Origin: UBA2166 sp964463965 | Lineage (GTDB): Bacteria > Nitrospirota > Nitrospiria > Nitrospirales > UBA2166 | Assembly: GCA_964463965.1 (NCBI GenBank) | Contig: CAYXED010000009.1 | Location: 1-64,000, forward strand | Length of the DNA stretch: 64,000 nucleotides | Direction of reading: 5' to 3' | Shown here: positions 17,990 to 26,958 of the stretch, one piece after another | Layout: each line of letters opens with the position of its first letter | Numbering within the stretch: the first letter of the stretch is position 1 | Notes under the pieces: generated by a model | Seen by the model: the letters and a program-made list of their open reading frames with translations, nothing else | The model's database searches: none | Told to the model about the DNA's origin: nothing | Program-made: the position numbers and the translations under genes

Positions 17990-20044
17990 TCACTGGCAGG
18001 TATATCCTTGTTCTCTAGTGTATATGCACACTTGATATGTTGAGCTGCGTTCAGTGTGCTCAAGGGCATTGTGCCGTTCACTCATACCGAGTGAAGACTG
18101 TGGGGCCCGGAAAACATCAATTCCTATATTAAAGGTTCCAGCTACAGTGAGGTTTTCGTTCATGGTGATTTGGCAGATGCCTGTGCCACTACAGCCTGCA
18201 ATTGTCCATCCAGCAAAAGTTGAAATGCCATCGCTCTGAGGAGTCGCGGTCAGTGTGATGACTGTCCCGACGGTATATGTTTCGCTACAGGTTGCTCCTC
18301 CGCTACAACTTAAGCCTGGAGGTGACGCGGTGATCGTTCCAAGGCCTGGGCCATCAGTTGTAAGAGACAAAGTTACTTGAGGCGCTGGGGCAGGCTCAAA
18401 GCCAACAGTGACAAATTGATCTCCGGTGATAGTAATGGTGCAGAATCCTGTGCCACCACAGCCTGCGCCGCTCCAGCCTACAAAGACCGAGCCTGGATCA
18501 GCGGTTGCGGTCAAGGTCACTACGGTACCGGACGGATAAGCGGCTGCGCAGGGTGTTTGTGGGCCTCCGCATGAATTAATTCCTGCTGGTGAGGAAAAGA
18601 CAGTGCCATTACCTGTCCCTCCGATTGAGACGGTGAGAATGCCTTCAGAGCTAGGGAGCTGTGCAAAGGTGGCGGTTACGTTTCCGTCAAATTGCATCGT
18701 AAAGGTGCAGGGCCCAGTGCCTTGGCAGCTCTGGCCGGAAACACCGCTCCAACCGACAAATTCTGCGTCTGGATTTGGAATGGCTGTGAGGGTGACTATG
18801 GTTCCTGGAGTGTATCGGGCGACGCATGGCTGGTCTGATCCACAACTGATGCCATCGGGCATGATCTGAACTATTCCTGCCCCTGTTCCATTTTGTCCAA
18901 CCGTAAGAAAAACTTCTTGCAATGGTTGAGAAGGGTTTTGTTGTGGGGATGACGGGGTGGGAAATTGAGGACTACAATTACCGAAAAATTCACATTGTGC
19001 TTGATCTGGAGCTGGTGGAAAGACTGGCTGTGGTGATGGTTGTGTGGTTCCCGAAGTATTTTCGGAAAGAAATGTTGCTGTCACATTTTGATTTGACGTC
19101 ATAGAAATCTGACATGGGCCAGTGCCGGTACAGCCGCTTGTCGAGAGCCAGCCGCTAAACATTGACCCAGGAGCAGCCGTGGCTGTGAGGGTGATAGTGG
19201 TGCCAGCATCATAGAAGGCCGCACACGTAGGACCGCAATTAATACCAGGGACATCACTTGTAATCAGGCCATTTCCACTACCTCCAACACCAATCGATAA
19301 CGTAAACGTGGGCGCCTCTCCTGCTGTTAAGGGCACAAAGGTTGCCACAATGGTGAGATTGCCCTGTAGCGTGAATTGACATTCAGGCGCATGTCCACAG
19401 GTGATACCTGGTCCTTCCCATCCGGCAAACATCATGCCGGGCATGGGTTCTGCGAAGAGTCTGATGGTACTTCCGATATTAACGGAGTCCGTGCAGCCGC
19501 TACCGCATACAATTGATAGGGGTATATCGGACCGGACGATGCCTTGACCGGAGCCTGCAAGATTGACTTGTAAGGTGGCTTGTGGTCCGCCAGAGTTAGG
19601 ATCCTGAGGGTTGGTTCCTTTTTGGACTTCTTCGAGGTTGCTGACGCCATCGCCATCATCATCGATTGTGGTATTGACGGTGTTCCAGGTTGCTTGCGTG
19701 GTAGCGTTGGCCTGGACATTTACACTTCCTGATGCGGTTGCAAGGGTAAGAAAATTTGAAGAACGATAGGTAATAGTAAATGTACGCAGGCCGGGGGGGA
19801 CATTCTCGACTGTTGTACTGACCGTCCCGTCGGCATTGACGGTCATCGGAATGTCAGCTCGGAATCCTGAGATGTCCAAGCGTGCACTAAGGCCAGGAAT
19901 CGCTTGTGCGATTGTTGGTGGAATGATTGCGAGGCGTACTTTTGTATTCTGTGCAGCTTCTCCATCTGAGTTGATTCCAGTAAGGAAGCAGATGACGAGT
20001 ACAAGAAGAAACGAGTTATTGCGACGGTGAATGTGTCGTATCAC
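17990..20044 (-). CDS. Secreted protein with five divergent InlB B-repeats
   Basis: 684 aa, GTG start at 20044 overlapping the stop of the upstream small gene (GTGA), so translation is probably coupled. After the signal peptide (to NSDGEAA-QN) there is a beta domain (about 35-130), then a calcium-type DDDGDGVSNLEE segment. Five InlB B-type repeats of about 75 aa follow, with the recurrent signature GxGxG..., INCG..C...Y..GT.VTLTA, F.GWSG..C.GTG.C and VTATF. Each repeat has several Cys that could form disulfides. Such repeats serve as stalks or adhesin units in surface proteins. The C-terminus is short with two Cys and no anchor. It probably binds surface or matrix partners. Confidence 0.75.
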   Translation of the reverse strand: MIRHIHRRNNSFLLVLVICFLTGINSDGEAAQNTKVRLAIIPPTIAQAIPGLSARLDISGFRADIPMTVNADGTVSTTVENVPPGLRTFTITYRSSNFLTLATASGSVNVQANATTQATWNTVNTTIDDDGDGVSNLEEVQKGTNPQDPNSGGPQATLQVNLAGSGQGIVRSDIPLSIVCGSGCTDSVNIGSTIRLFAEPMPGMMFAGWEGPGITCGHAPECQFTLQGNLTIVATFVPLTAGEAPTFTLSIGVGGSGNGLITSDVPGINCGPTCAAFYDAGTTITLTATAAPGSMFSGWLSTSGCTGTGPCQISMTSNQNVTATFLSENTSGTTQPSPQPVFPPAPDQAQCEFFGNCSPQFPTPSSPQQNPSQPLQEVFLTVGQNGTGAGIVQIMPDGISCGSDQPCVARYTPGTIVTLTAIPNPDAEFVGWSGVSGQSCQGTGPCTFTMQFDGNVTATFAQLPSSEGILTVSIGGTGNGTVFSSPAGINSCGGPQTPCAAAYPSGTVVTLTATADPGSVFVGWSGAGCGGTGFCTITITGDQFVTVGFEPAPAPQVTLSLTTDGPGLGTITASPPGLSCSGGATCSETYTVGTVITLTATPQSDGISTFAGWTIAGCSGTGICQITMNENLTVAGTFNIGIDVFRAPQSSLGMSERHNALEHTERSSTYQVCIYTREQGYTCQ

Positions 20045-20349
20045 TGTACTCCAGGGCCTCGAAAGATCACGGTACCACCGTTGTTCTCACCGCTGCCTCC
20101 ACCAAAGGTAGCGACTCCTCCTTCCGTACTACTGCCACCGACGCCTCCGGCAAGTGCCGCACCACCGATGATAGCGGCAAGAAGAACCCATACCCACCAT
20201 TGTTGATACCATGGAGTTGCAGATTCAATGACAGGGCCTTGATAGATTTGTGGTTCGTACACGTTTTCCGGTGATGCGCCCAATGCTGCGATGCTTTGGA
20301 GTAAGAATAAAATGATCAGGAATATTGTTAATGCACGCTGCATGATCAT
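20041..20349 (-). CDS. Small membrane protein with Gly-rich tail
   Basis: 102 aa. An N-terminal signal or transmembrane segment (ALTIFLIILFLLQSIAALG) is followed by a short periplasmic part with Trp residues (WYQQWWVWVLLAAIIGGAALAGG, a second membrane helix) and a Gly/Ser-rich tail (GGGSGENNGGT). It overlaps the InlB-repeat gene by four bases, which implies an operon with caspase, then this gene, then the InlB-repeat gene. Such short two-helix proteins could anchor or help export the neighbour; this is only inferred. Confidence 0.65.
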   Translation of the reverse strand: MIMQRALTIFLIILFLLQSIAALGASPENVYEPQIYQGPVIESATPWYQQWWVWVLLAAIIGGAALAGGVGGSSTEGGVATFGGGSGENNGGTVIFRGPGVQ

Positions 20350-20405
20350 GTTTTCACCTTCACGTTTAATGTGTGTGCGTCAATCAGGGTGTTTGAAAAC
20401 AAGTA

Positions 20406-21713
20406 TCACTGAGGCAAGGTAACAAGAGGCATGTTTGCCCGATTCAAATCCGCCAACAAGTGTAATGGAGGAGAGAGTTCGGGGGTTTGTTCTTCGTCAA
20501 GTTGGCGCGCTTGTTTTTCTATGTTGGGTTTAATGTAGCTAAAGGTTTCGCCAATGTCGACGATGCCATCAGCATTGGTGTCGGCGGCACCGCGGAGTGC
20601 TTTAAGGAAATAGTAGGTAAAAATCCCATGGCCTTCTTGCTCAAAAGATGAGCTGACTTGATTGGCCTGTGAAGCCGAGAAGACAACCAGTTTGTTGTCA
20701 GATAGTATTGTGGGTGCGGTCAGGAGCATTGGACGTGATCCCTGTTTGGCAATTGACCTGCCTCCACCGGAGAAACAGGCATCCATGGCCACGACAATTT
20801 TTTCTGAAGGTAGCGTGCCTAAAGTCGTGTAGAGCTTCTCCACCGGATAGACAATCTGTTTGAGGTCAGCACGTTCGCCATCAAAGGGGACCAAACTTCC
20901 TGAGGCTTGCATCGTCTCTGGATTATAGAGCGTGGTACCGTGTCCGGCATAGTAGACGAAGACCTCTGAATCTTTATTGACTTGGTTGGCAAGCCAGGTT
21001 TCAAGGAAGTATTGGAGTTTTCCAAGTGTGGCATCTTCATTAATTAGGGCTTTAATATTTTTCTCTTGGTAGCCCATCATGTTTATAAGATAGTGTTTCA
21101 TGGTTTCGGCATCTCGTTGGGCAAAGTCGACGGGAGCAATTTGTGTGTCTTGGTATGATTCAATGCCTACAATGACCGCATAAGCATTTGGGTTTGCTCG
21201 TGGTGATAGATCTGGGAGTGTATCAACGTCGCTGACGATGAGTTCGCGAGGGTCGATTCGAAACGCTTGTTCGGCAATGGGACGGCCATCCATAATTGCT
21301 TCAACTTTCCAGACTCCCGGCATGGTTTCCGCTGCATCTCCGTTAATTTTAATTCGGTGTGAGCTGCGAACATACGAATGTCGCTTGCCTGCCTCTCCAA
21401 TACGATGTCGTGCGATTTTATCAACATAGAGTGTTCCATCGGGACTATACCATCGCCAGCGGAGTGAATGTTGTCCCGAGAGTTCATGTAGCTCAACCCA
21501 CGCATAGGCAAAAGGGTCGTCCGCGGTGAATTGGGTGGTTGGCGACTCCGGTGCAAGGGTTTGTCCGGTGATTGCTTTTGCCAGTTCAATGCGAACTTTT
21601 TGTGGGGCTGTTGTTGTATTGCTCGATGGTGTGTCCATTCCCGCACACCCTCCGAAGAGGAGGGCAAGGAATATAGCCAATGTGCCGTTTGTAATGGATA
21701 GTTTGCTCTTCAT
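20406..21713 (-). CDS. Caspase-fold (peptidase C14) lipoprotein
   Basis: 435 aa from the ATG at 21713; an upstream TTG at 21764 gives no proper signal. The lipobox LLFGGC puts the protein in the envelope. An N-terminal beta-sandwich (about residues 65-155, WVELHELSGQHSLRWRWYSPDG) precedes the caspase domain: AYAVIVGIESY at the start, catalytic His258 in YYAGHG and catalytic Cys313 in MDACFSGG. The late QANQVSSSFEQEGHGIFTYYFLKAL is typical of bacterial caspase homologues. Neighbours are an LPP20-like/DUF4384 lipoprotein upstream and a small membrane protein downstream. The substrate is unknown; Arg/Lys or Asp preference cannot be read from the sequence. Confidence 0.85.
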   Translation of the reverse strand: MKSKLSITNGTLAIFLALLFGGCAGMDTPSSNTTTAPQKVRIELAKAITGQTLAPESPTTQFTADDPFAYAWVELHELSGQHSLRWRWYSPDGTLYVDKIARHRIGEAGKRHSYVRSSHRIKINGDAAETMPGVWKVEAIMDGRPIAEQAFRIDPRELIVSDVDTLPDLSPRANPNAYAVIVGIESYQDTQIAPVDFAQRDAETMKHYLINMMGYQEKNIKALINEDATLGKLQYFLETWLANQVNKDSEVFVYYAGHGTTLYNPETMQASGSLVPFDGERADLKQIVYPVEKLYTTLGTLPSEKIVVAMDACFSGGGRSIAKQGSRPMLLTAPTILSDNKLVVFSASQANQVSSSFEQEGHGIFTYYFLKALRGAADTNADGIVDIGETFSYIKPNIEKQARQLDEEQTPELSPPLHLLADLNRANMPLVTLPQ

Positions 21714-21819
21714 GTGGGGAGCTCGTCTAGGGGGGCCTCGTTGAGTATTCTTCTTTCGATCCAACGCTGCATTTCTATATCATACAATGAATTAGAAATC
21801 CATGTCATGTAATCATCGG

Positions 21820-23154
21820 TTACTCTCTAACTTCATAGACAATTGTTTTTTCCGCCCACTCTTTTCCCTCGAGGAGGCCAAGTTTTGTATAGAGGGCTGT
21901 AATGAATGCGGACTCCTTCCCTGAATATTCTTGAAAAATACCTTCTTGGATGCCACTGCCAGAGATCAGGTCGTGTGGTCGTGTGGTCGCAATCACTTTA
22001 ACTTTTTCAATGGCTTGGGATGAGGTGTTTGGAAGTGAGAGCTGGAGTGTGATTCCTCGTCTGCGGTCTTGTTGGCTGGGAAATGTGCGTGAGGTGTGTG
22101 CTTCCACAAAAGTGTCGGGTGAAAACCTATTGGGGAACAGTACGGTGACAGTATCGTCTTGTGAAATATTAAAAATATAGACGTGAACATCTTGTGTTGG
22201 TTTCACGGTAATGGTCGCTTCTTCTCCAGCTTTAAAGACATCGCGGTTGAGTGCGACAAAGAGTTTGATTTCACTACGGTGTTCGGGGTGGGTCGCTTGC
22301 ACTTTCGCGCGAAGCGGGATTGTGTAGTACTGGAACGCGATACTGCTTTCCGTTGATTTCTCGTGATGCAGTTTTTGTTCACCCCACTCTTCTTCCACAA
22401 TGATGCCGCGTAACACTGCTGTCACTAAGTCTTCAGCAACTGAGGAGTTGTACACGAGTGTTCGTCCTTGTACGAAAGTGCCCACAGCTTTTTCAATTGC
22501 TTGACGGCGGGCATTGTCTTTTGCTTGAGAGACGACTTCGGCTGGAGTAGTATTTGTGCCAAAAGATGCTTGTCCTTGGACCGTAACCCATATGGCAACA
22601 GGGGTGCCTTGAGTGTTAGGTTGGCTCTCCTTCGGGGATGATAGTTGAGTCTCCGATGTAGATTGTGATGTTGAAATCATGGTTTTTTTGACTGCAATCA
22701 CTGCGTACAGTAGGGGCGTTTCAGGAATTGTCCCTTGTTCGACGTGTTCAACTTCTCGGAGTGTTTCTGCTGTTGTAGTTTTGACTCGATCTACAATTTG
22801 CTGATCGGTGATGCCATTTTGTTCTCTAATATCAATGGTGAATTGACTTGTGACGTGTACACGGACGTGCCTAGTCAGTTCTGCTCTGGCGACTGTGCTT
22901 GCACCTTGTACAGTGTTAGCGTGCCCAATACCAATGAAATAATGTTCTGCGGGGTATTGCGCTCGAACGCGTGTGCGTATATGAGCAATGAAACGTTCAA
23001 TTTTTGTTTCTGTTGTCGATGAGAGTTGTTTGGGAGGGTGTTCAGGGGTTGGTGTATGGGTGCATGCGATCAAAAACCCTAGAATACACAAATACAATCC
23101 GCTTAAGACCAATTTCGGATAGCGTTGTGATACAAACCTTTGTCCTTTGGCCAT
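21820..23154 (-). CDS. LPP20-like lipoprotein with a DUF4384 domain
   Basis: 444 aa from the ATG at 23154. The lipobox is FLIAC. The N-terminal half (about 40-155) has the LPP20 layout (YFIGIGHANTVQGASTVARAELTRHVRVHV). The middle (about 185-300) again resembles an LPP20-type helix region (ASFGTNTTPAEVVSQAKDNARRQAIEKAV). The C-terminal third is DUF4384-like: LFVALNRDVFKAGEEATITV, VHVYIFNISQDDTVTVLFPN and a Pro-rich end. DUF4384 proteins are often found near caspase-fold and LPP20 genes, and here the caspase lipoprotein is next downstream on the same strand. It probably forms an envelope complex or sensor with it. An in-frame start at 23166 is an alternative. Confidence 0.75.
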   Translation of the reverse strand: MAKGQRFVSQRYPKLVLSGLYLCILGFLIACTHTPTPEHPPKQLSSTTETKIERFIAHIRTRVRAQYPAEHYFIGIGHANTVQGASTVARAELTRHVRVHVTSQFTIDIREQNGITDQQIVDRVKTTTAETLREVEHVEQGTIPETPLLYAVIAVKKTMISTSQSTSETQLSSPKESQPNTQGTPVAIWVTVQGQASFGTNTTPAEVVSQAKDNARRQAIEKAVGTFVQGRTLVYNSSVAEDLVTAVLRGIIVEEEWGEQKLHHEKSTESSIAFQYYTIPLRAKVQATHPEHRSEIKLFVALNRDVFKAGEEATITVKPTQDVHVYIFNISQDDTVTVLFPNRFSPDTFVEAHTSRTFPSQQDRRRGITLQLSLPNTSSQAIEKVKVIATTRPHDLISGSGIQEGIFQEYSGKESAFITALYTKLGLLEGKEWAEKTIVYEVRE

Positions 23155-23425
23155 TACAGTCAGCATAGCGAGCTTTTTTACGACAAGCAACTTTACTGGT
23201 GAGCCAATTGTGCTGATTGTTGTCGGTAAATCAACTGCTTTGTGGTTTTTGATTCCTAATTGACCTTGATTATGGGAGGATGTTACAACCCGAGGGTGTT
23301 TTATGATGTGGCGTAAGCGGTGAGCCTTTTGCGCGGGGATTTTATGAGACGCCACCAATCAAGAAGTTTGCTATTTGTTGAATGGGATAACGTATTTTAA
23401 ATTATCAAATGGGAGGAGTCGCAGG

Positions 23426-24046
23426 ATGGGACAGGATGTGAGAGGACGTAGAGTGTGGCATGTGTTTGCAGTATTGTTGGTGCTGGTTTGGGTTGCAGTT
23501 GGTTGTAAGAGTGGGCCGTCAGTTCCTCCAAGTGAATTGCCGTTGCAGGAGGTCGATGGGCCTGAGTGGCTGACGAAAAAAGGCGCAGCATTTAGTGGCG
23601 ATGATGCCGTGTTCTATGGGGTGGGTGTTGCTGCAGATGTGTCGAGCAGTCCCTTAAAGCGTCGTGCGGCGGAGTCTCAAGCTCGTCGAGACATCGCGCA
23701 GCAATTCAATACGTATATTGGATCACTTACAAAACAATACCTTGCAGATACGACTGCAGGTTCAATGGAAGCACATAGCGTAGAACAACATATTGAAGAT
23801 GTGATGAAAGATGTTTCTGAAGCGACATTGGTAGGTGTATCGATTGTGGAGTATTGGGAGCATCCGCATAAGAATGAAGTCTATGCACTTGCACGGTTAG
23901 ATTTGAAAGGGTTTTTAGACAAAATGGCGGGCATGCAGTCTGCACAGGAAGCCTTTAAAGAACTGGATAAGAAAATTCGTGAGTTTGTAAGGAAAAATGC
24001 GAAACGAGCGCATGCGGATCTTAACGCAGAGTTAAAGAAACAATAG
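23426..24046 (+). CDS. LPP20-like lipoprotein, copy B
   Basis: 206 aa from the ATG at 23426, preceded by GGGAGGAG and GCAGG. The lipobox Cys27 (AVGC) is followed by the same GPSVPPSELPLQEVDGPEWL segment as copy A at 11291. Identity continues across the Arg/Ala-rich helix, the SVEQHIEDVMKDV segment and the YALARLDL strand, differing mainly at the signal peptide and scattered positions. It heads a plus-strand operon: copy B, a short LPP20-like lipoprotein, the compact trypsin, and a coiled-coil protein. The two copies most likely arose by local duplication together with their protease neighbours. Confidence 0.75.
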   Translation: MGQDVRGRRVWHVFAVLLVLVWVAVGCKSGPSVPPSELPLQEVDGPEWLTKKGAAFSGDDAVFYGVGVAADVSSSPLKRRAAESQARRDIAQQFNTYIGSLTKQYLADTTAGSMEAHSVEQHIEDVMKDVSEATLVGVSIVEYWEHPHKNEVYALARLDLKGFLDKMAGMQSAQEAFKELDKKIREFVRKNAKRAHADLNAELKKQ

Positions 24047-24082
24047 CTATTTATGTGAACATGTTTCGTAGTCTTAGTTCTT

Positions 24083-24544
24083 ATGAATCTCACTGACGGG
24101 TTTACCCGTTGGATGTTGTGGGGGAGTGTAGTGCTTCTCTCGGTTCCTGCATGTCGAGGAATCTCCTCAACCTACGACGGTCCACCTCCTGTATGGTTGA
24201 CAGAAGTTCAGCGGGGGGATAATGAGATGTGTGCTGTTGGTGTGAGTGGACCAACCTACTATGCTGAAGACGCGCAGGCGAATAGCAAAGCCAATGCTTT
24301 GACGGAGTTAGGACGTGCAGTGCGCGTAACTGTTAGTTCGAATTTTGTGATGCATCAGCACGGCGTGTCGTCCAATAAAGCGTATGTAGATGTTGAGGAC
24401 ACGTCCACTCAAGTGAGTCGTGCTGTCCTTGAGCGTGCTGAAGTTAGAGCACGCTGGGTTAATTCTGGGGATTATCCGTCAAAAGGGGAACGCGGAACCG
24501 TCTACACGTGGATGTGTTTGCCTGTCACATCGGCGGTGCCATAA
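24083..24544 (+). CDS. Short LPP20-like lipoprotein
   Basis: 153 aa. The signal and lipobox (SVPAC, Cys24) are followed by PPPVWLTEVQRGDNEMCAVGVSG and an Ala-rich helix (AEDAQANSKANALTELGRAVRV). A beta strand and a helix with DTSTQVSRAVLERAEV follow, as in LPP20-type proteins. The C-terminus has one more Cys (YTWMCLPV). It lies 36 bases after copy B and 50 before the compact trypsin, on the same strand. In the first paralogous locus (11291-14912) no such third gene is present. Confidence 0.65.
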   Translation: MNLTDGFTRWMLWGSVVLLSVPACRGISSTYDGPPPVWLTEVQRGDNEMCAVGVSGPTYYAEDAQANSKANALTELGRAVRVTVSSNFVMHQHGVSSNKAYVDVEDTSTQVSRAVLERAEVRARWVNSGDYPSKGERGTVYTWMCLPVTSAVP

Positions 24545-24594
24545 GCAGACGCTCTAAATCTTGTAGATGATTGGCTAGGAAGGAACTTGGAATA

Positions 24595-25599
24595 ATGAAG
24601 GGCGCACATTGGCTATTGATCGGGGTATTTGTGGTAGTGGGGGAGTTGTGTAAGGGTGAGTTATTTGCATTAACCCCTGAGGAAATTTATGCTACGGCTT
24701 CGACGGCGGTGGTATTTGTCGCAGGGTTTTCTGAAGAAGGTCAGCAGGGAGGGACTGGGTCGATCGTTCGTGACGACGGGCTGGTTTTGACAAACGCGCA
24801 TGTAGTGATTGATAAGGTTACCGGCCAACCTTATTCACGACTGTTTGCCTATTTAAAACCTGCGCGTGTGACTGGTGATCAGAAAACTGATTTGTCTCAG
24901 CGTATGCGTGTCGTTGTGAGCGCCTATGATGAGGCTCTTGATGTAGCGTTGCTTCAAATCGAAAACCCTCCGAGTGATCTTGCGGTGATACCGATAGGAA
25001 ACTCTGATCGTGTACAGATTGGTGCGAAGGTGGTCGCTATTGGGCATCCCGAGCAAGGTGGCTTATGGACGCTGACTACAGGAGTGATCAGTGCAGAATT
25101 TGAGAACTTTCGAAAAATTCCTGGGAAACATGTTTTTCAAACTGAAACGGGGTTAAATCGAGGCAACTCCGGCGGACCATTGTTAGATGTCTCGGGACGA
25201 ATGATTGGTGTCAATACTGCAATTGCACGACTTGCGGCAGATGGCATGCCAATTACAGGGATTAATTTTTCCCTCAAGGCACGTGTCGTTCATCGTTGGT
25301 TGGAAACACAGCATCAAACCCTTGCAATTGCGAGTGATTCAGTCATTCCAAAGAGTCAAGTTAACTCTATGCTACAAAAACAGCAACAAACTGTAGTGAC
25401 TCCTCCAAAGAGTCAAGTTAACTCTATGCTACAAAAACAGCAACAAACTGTAGTGACTCCTCCAAGCGTTGACGTGCCTCCGGCGAAGTCGCCGTCGCGC
25501 TCATATAATCTTGATTCGTTACTCAGAACCTTGCGCGATACTGAAGTTGAAATGGACGATCTCATACAGGAAATGAGAGGGAAGATCTACGGGAAATAG
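24595..25599 (+). CDS. Compact exported trypsin/HtrA-like serine protease
   Basis: 334 aa from the ATG at 24595 (AAGGAAC upstream). A signal peptide (to LFA-LT) is followed by an S1C-type domain with triad H69 (LTNAHVV), D116 (ALDVALLQ) and S192 (RGNSGGPL). Long stretches match the long trypsin at 11946 (GNSD...VAIGHPE.GGLWTLTTGVIS, KHVFQTET.LNRGNSGGPLL). The tail contains a perfect 19-aa duplication (PKSQVNSMLQKQQQTVVTP) and a charged helix (LRTLRDTEVEMDDLIQEMRG). It lacks the linker, calcium repeats and C-terminal domain of the long form and has no visible PDZ domain. Confidence 0.8.
   Translation: MKGAHWLLIGVFVVVGELCKGELFALTPEEIYATASTAVVFVAGFSEEGQQGGTGSIVRDDGLVLTNAHVVIDKVTGQPYSRLFAYLKPARVTGDQKTDLSQRMRVVVSAYDEALDVALLQIENPPSDLAVIPIGNSDRVQIGAKVVAIGHPEQGGLWTLTTGVISAEFENFRKIPGKHVFQTETGLNRGNSGGPLLDVSGRMIGVNTAIARLAADGMPITGINFSLKARVVHRWLETQHQTLAIASDSVIPKSQVNSMLQKQQQTVVTPPKSQVNSMLQKQQQTVVTPPSVDVPPAKSPSRSYNLDSLLRTLRDTEVEMDDLIQEMRGKIYGK
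25348..25461 (+). repeat. Perfect 57-bp tandem duplication in the compact trypsin gene
   Basis: Two identical 57-bp units (25348-25404 and 25405-25461) encode the same 19 residues twice, with no base difference between them. Lack of drift points to a recent slip or duplication. The unit is Gln-rich and lies between the catalytic domain and the C-terminal helix. Confidence 0.9.
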
Positions 25600-25604
25600 A
25601 AAAC

Positions 25605-26165
25605 ATGTCATTTGTGGAAAGACGACTGACAATTATGAGAAATATATTTGTATGGATGCGAGGGTGTGTGATGCTGTTGATTGTGTGTGGATTTTTAGGA
25701 TCGACGGCATTGGCAGGGGTGCCTCCGACTGAGCCTCTTGATTGTACGGTCTATCAAAGTGAAAAGGAGAGCACCACAGTTGGGTTTAAGGTAGGCAATA
25801 TGTTGTTTATGGCGGGTCCAGAGGTGACGAGGAGCCGCTCACGAGGGGTGGCATGGGACAAAGTTGTTCAGGGGCTGATAGCTCGATATGTCGAATTATG
25901 TGCGTCGTACAATGCTGGGTTGGTTGCTCCTGATGAATATCGGCTTCGCCGTGAGGAGATTGAGCAATTTCATCAAGAAGCCAAAGCTTTGGAAGGACGG
26001 CTTATTAAAGAGACAAAATCAAGTGCAAATTCTGCTCAGGATGCTCTCGATCGTGAATTATCTCGTCGCTCATTTAGCTCTTCCAATGGCCCTTTGAGCG
26101 AGACAGAGTCTCTTGATGATGCTCTACAACAATTACTTAATAGCATCGGCCACGTGGAGCGTTGA
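25605..26165 (+). CDS. Exported coiled-coil protein of unknown function
   Basis: 186 aa with a signal peptide inside residues 11-37 (VMLLIVCGFLGSTALA). The mature part has a short beta region (VGFKVGNMLFMAGPE), then a long helix rich in Glu and Arg (YRLRREEIEQFHQEAKALEGRLIKET), as in periplasmic structural proteins. One Cys lies in the N-terminal beta region and another at the start of the helix region. It follows the compact trypsin by five bases, in the same operon. An alternative start at 25635 would place the signal peptide at the N-terminus. I recognise no family. Confidence 0.6.
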   Translation: MSFVERRLTIMRNIFVWMRGCVMLLIVCGFLGSTALAGVPPTEPLDCTVYQSEKESTTVGFKVGNMLFMAGPEVTRSRSRGVAWDKVVQGLIARYVELCASYNAGLVAPDEYRLRREEIEQFHQEAKALEGRLIKETKSSANSAQDALDRELSRRSFSSSNGPLSETESLDDALQQLLNSIGHVER

Positions 26166-26196
26166 TTAAAGTTACGCCGCCTGATTAAAACGGCCC

Positions 26197-26958
26197 ATGA
26201 AAACAGCCTTTTTGATTACCGCGAGACTGAAGTCATCGAGGCTGCCAAAAAAAGTGATCAAGGAGGTTTTGGGCAAACCACTCATTGTCCATATGATTGA
26301 TCGAATTAAGCGTGCCACGCTGATTGATCAGATCATTTTGTGCACCTCGACGAATTCCCAAGATGACCCGTTAGAGGCGATTGCAAAAGCTGAATCAGTT
26401 GAGTGTTATCGCGGCAGTGAAGATGATGTCTTGATGCGGTTATGTGAGGCCGCTACGCTATTTGGAATTGACTACATCGTGAATGTCACTGCCGATTGTC
26501 CACTAACCGATCCTGTGCTGATCGATTATATTGTTCAAGAATACCAAAACACACACGCTGACTTGATTGAATTGCCAGGGGTCCCGGAAGGATTAATTGG
26601 AGTGTCTGTCAGTGCGATGCAAACGGTTGTCTCACACAAAGATGAATCAGAGACAGAAATATGGAGAAACTATTTTACGGAGCCTGGGATGTTCAAGGTG
26701 CATCTGCCTGATGTTGATCCTCAGTATAAACATTCAACGATCAAGCTTTCGTTAGATTACCCTGAGGACTATGAATTTATTACGAAAGTATATGAGAGGT
26801 TATATGCCCAGAATAAGGCGTTTTCTCTTGTGGATATTTTGCAACTTGTGCGAGGAGATGAAGAGTTGCTTTCCATCAATACGCATCTGTGGGGCGCATG
26901 TGTTGAGCACAGGAAAACGGCGGCACCTGTTAAATGGAAGTCCCTACCTAAGACTTAG
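26197..26958 (+). CDS. SpsF-like cytidylyltransferase/glycosyl nucleotidyltransferase
   Basis: 253 aa, cytoplasmic. It begins with AFLITARLKSSRLPKKVI, the nucleotide-binding N-terminus of the cytidylyltransferase (CMP-sugar synthase-like) fold. VIKEVLGKPLIVHMIDR and VTADCPLTDP follow, the latter being the metal/nucleotide-binding DCP segment. SpsF-type proteins belong to polysaccharide biosynthesis, often of modified sugars. No sugar-synthesis gene is nearby, so the substrate is unknown. It overlaps by 11 bases with the convergent anti-sigma gene. Confidence 0.75.
   Translation: MKTAFLITARLKSSRLPKKVIKEVLGKPLIVHMIDRIKRATLIDQIILCTSTNSQDDPLEAIAKAESVECYRGSEDDVLMRLCEAATLFGIDYIVNVTADCPLTDPVLIDYIVQEYQNTHADLIELPGVPEGLIGVSVSAMQTVVSHKDESETEIWRNYFTEPGMFKVHLPDVDPQYKHSTIKLSLDYPEDYEFITKVYERLYAQNKAFSLVDILQLVRGDEELLSINTHLWGACVEHRKTAAPVKWKSLPKT

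Noticed and set aside
20406..25599. Cytoplasmic caspase-trypsin defence system
   Set aside because: Caspase and LPP20-like proteins have lipoboxes and the trypsins have signal peptides, and no nucleotide-sensing or NTPase genes are present. An envelope role fits better.
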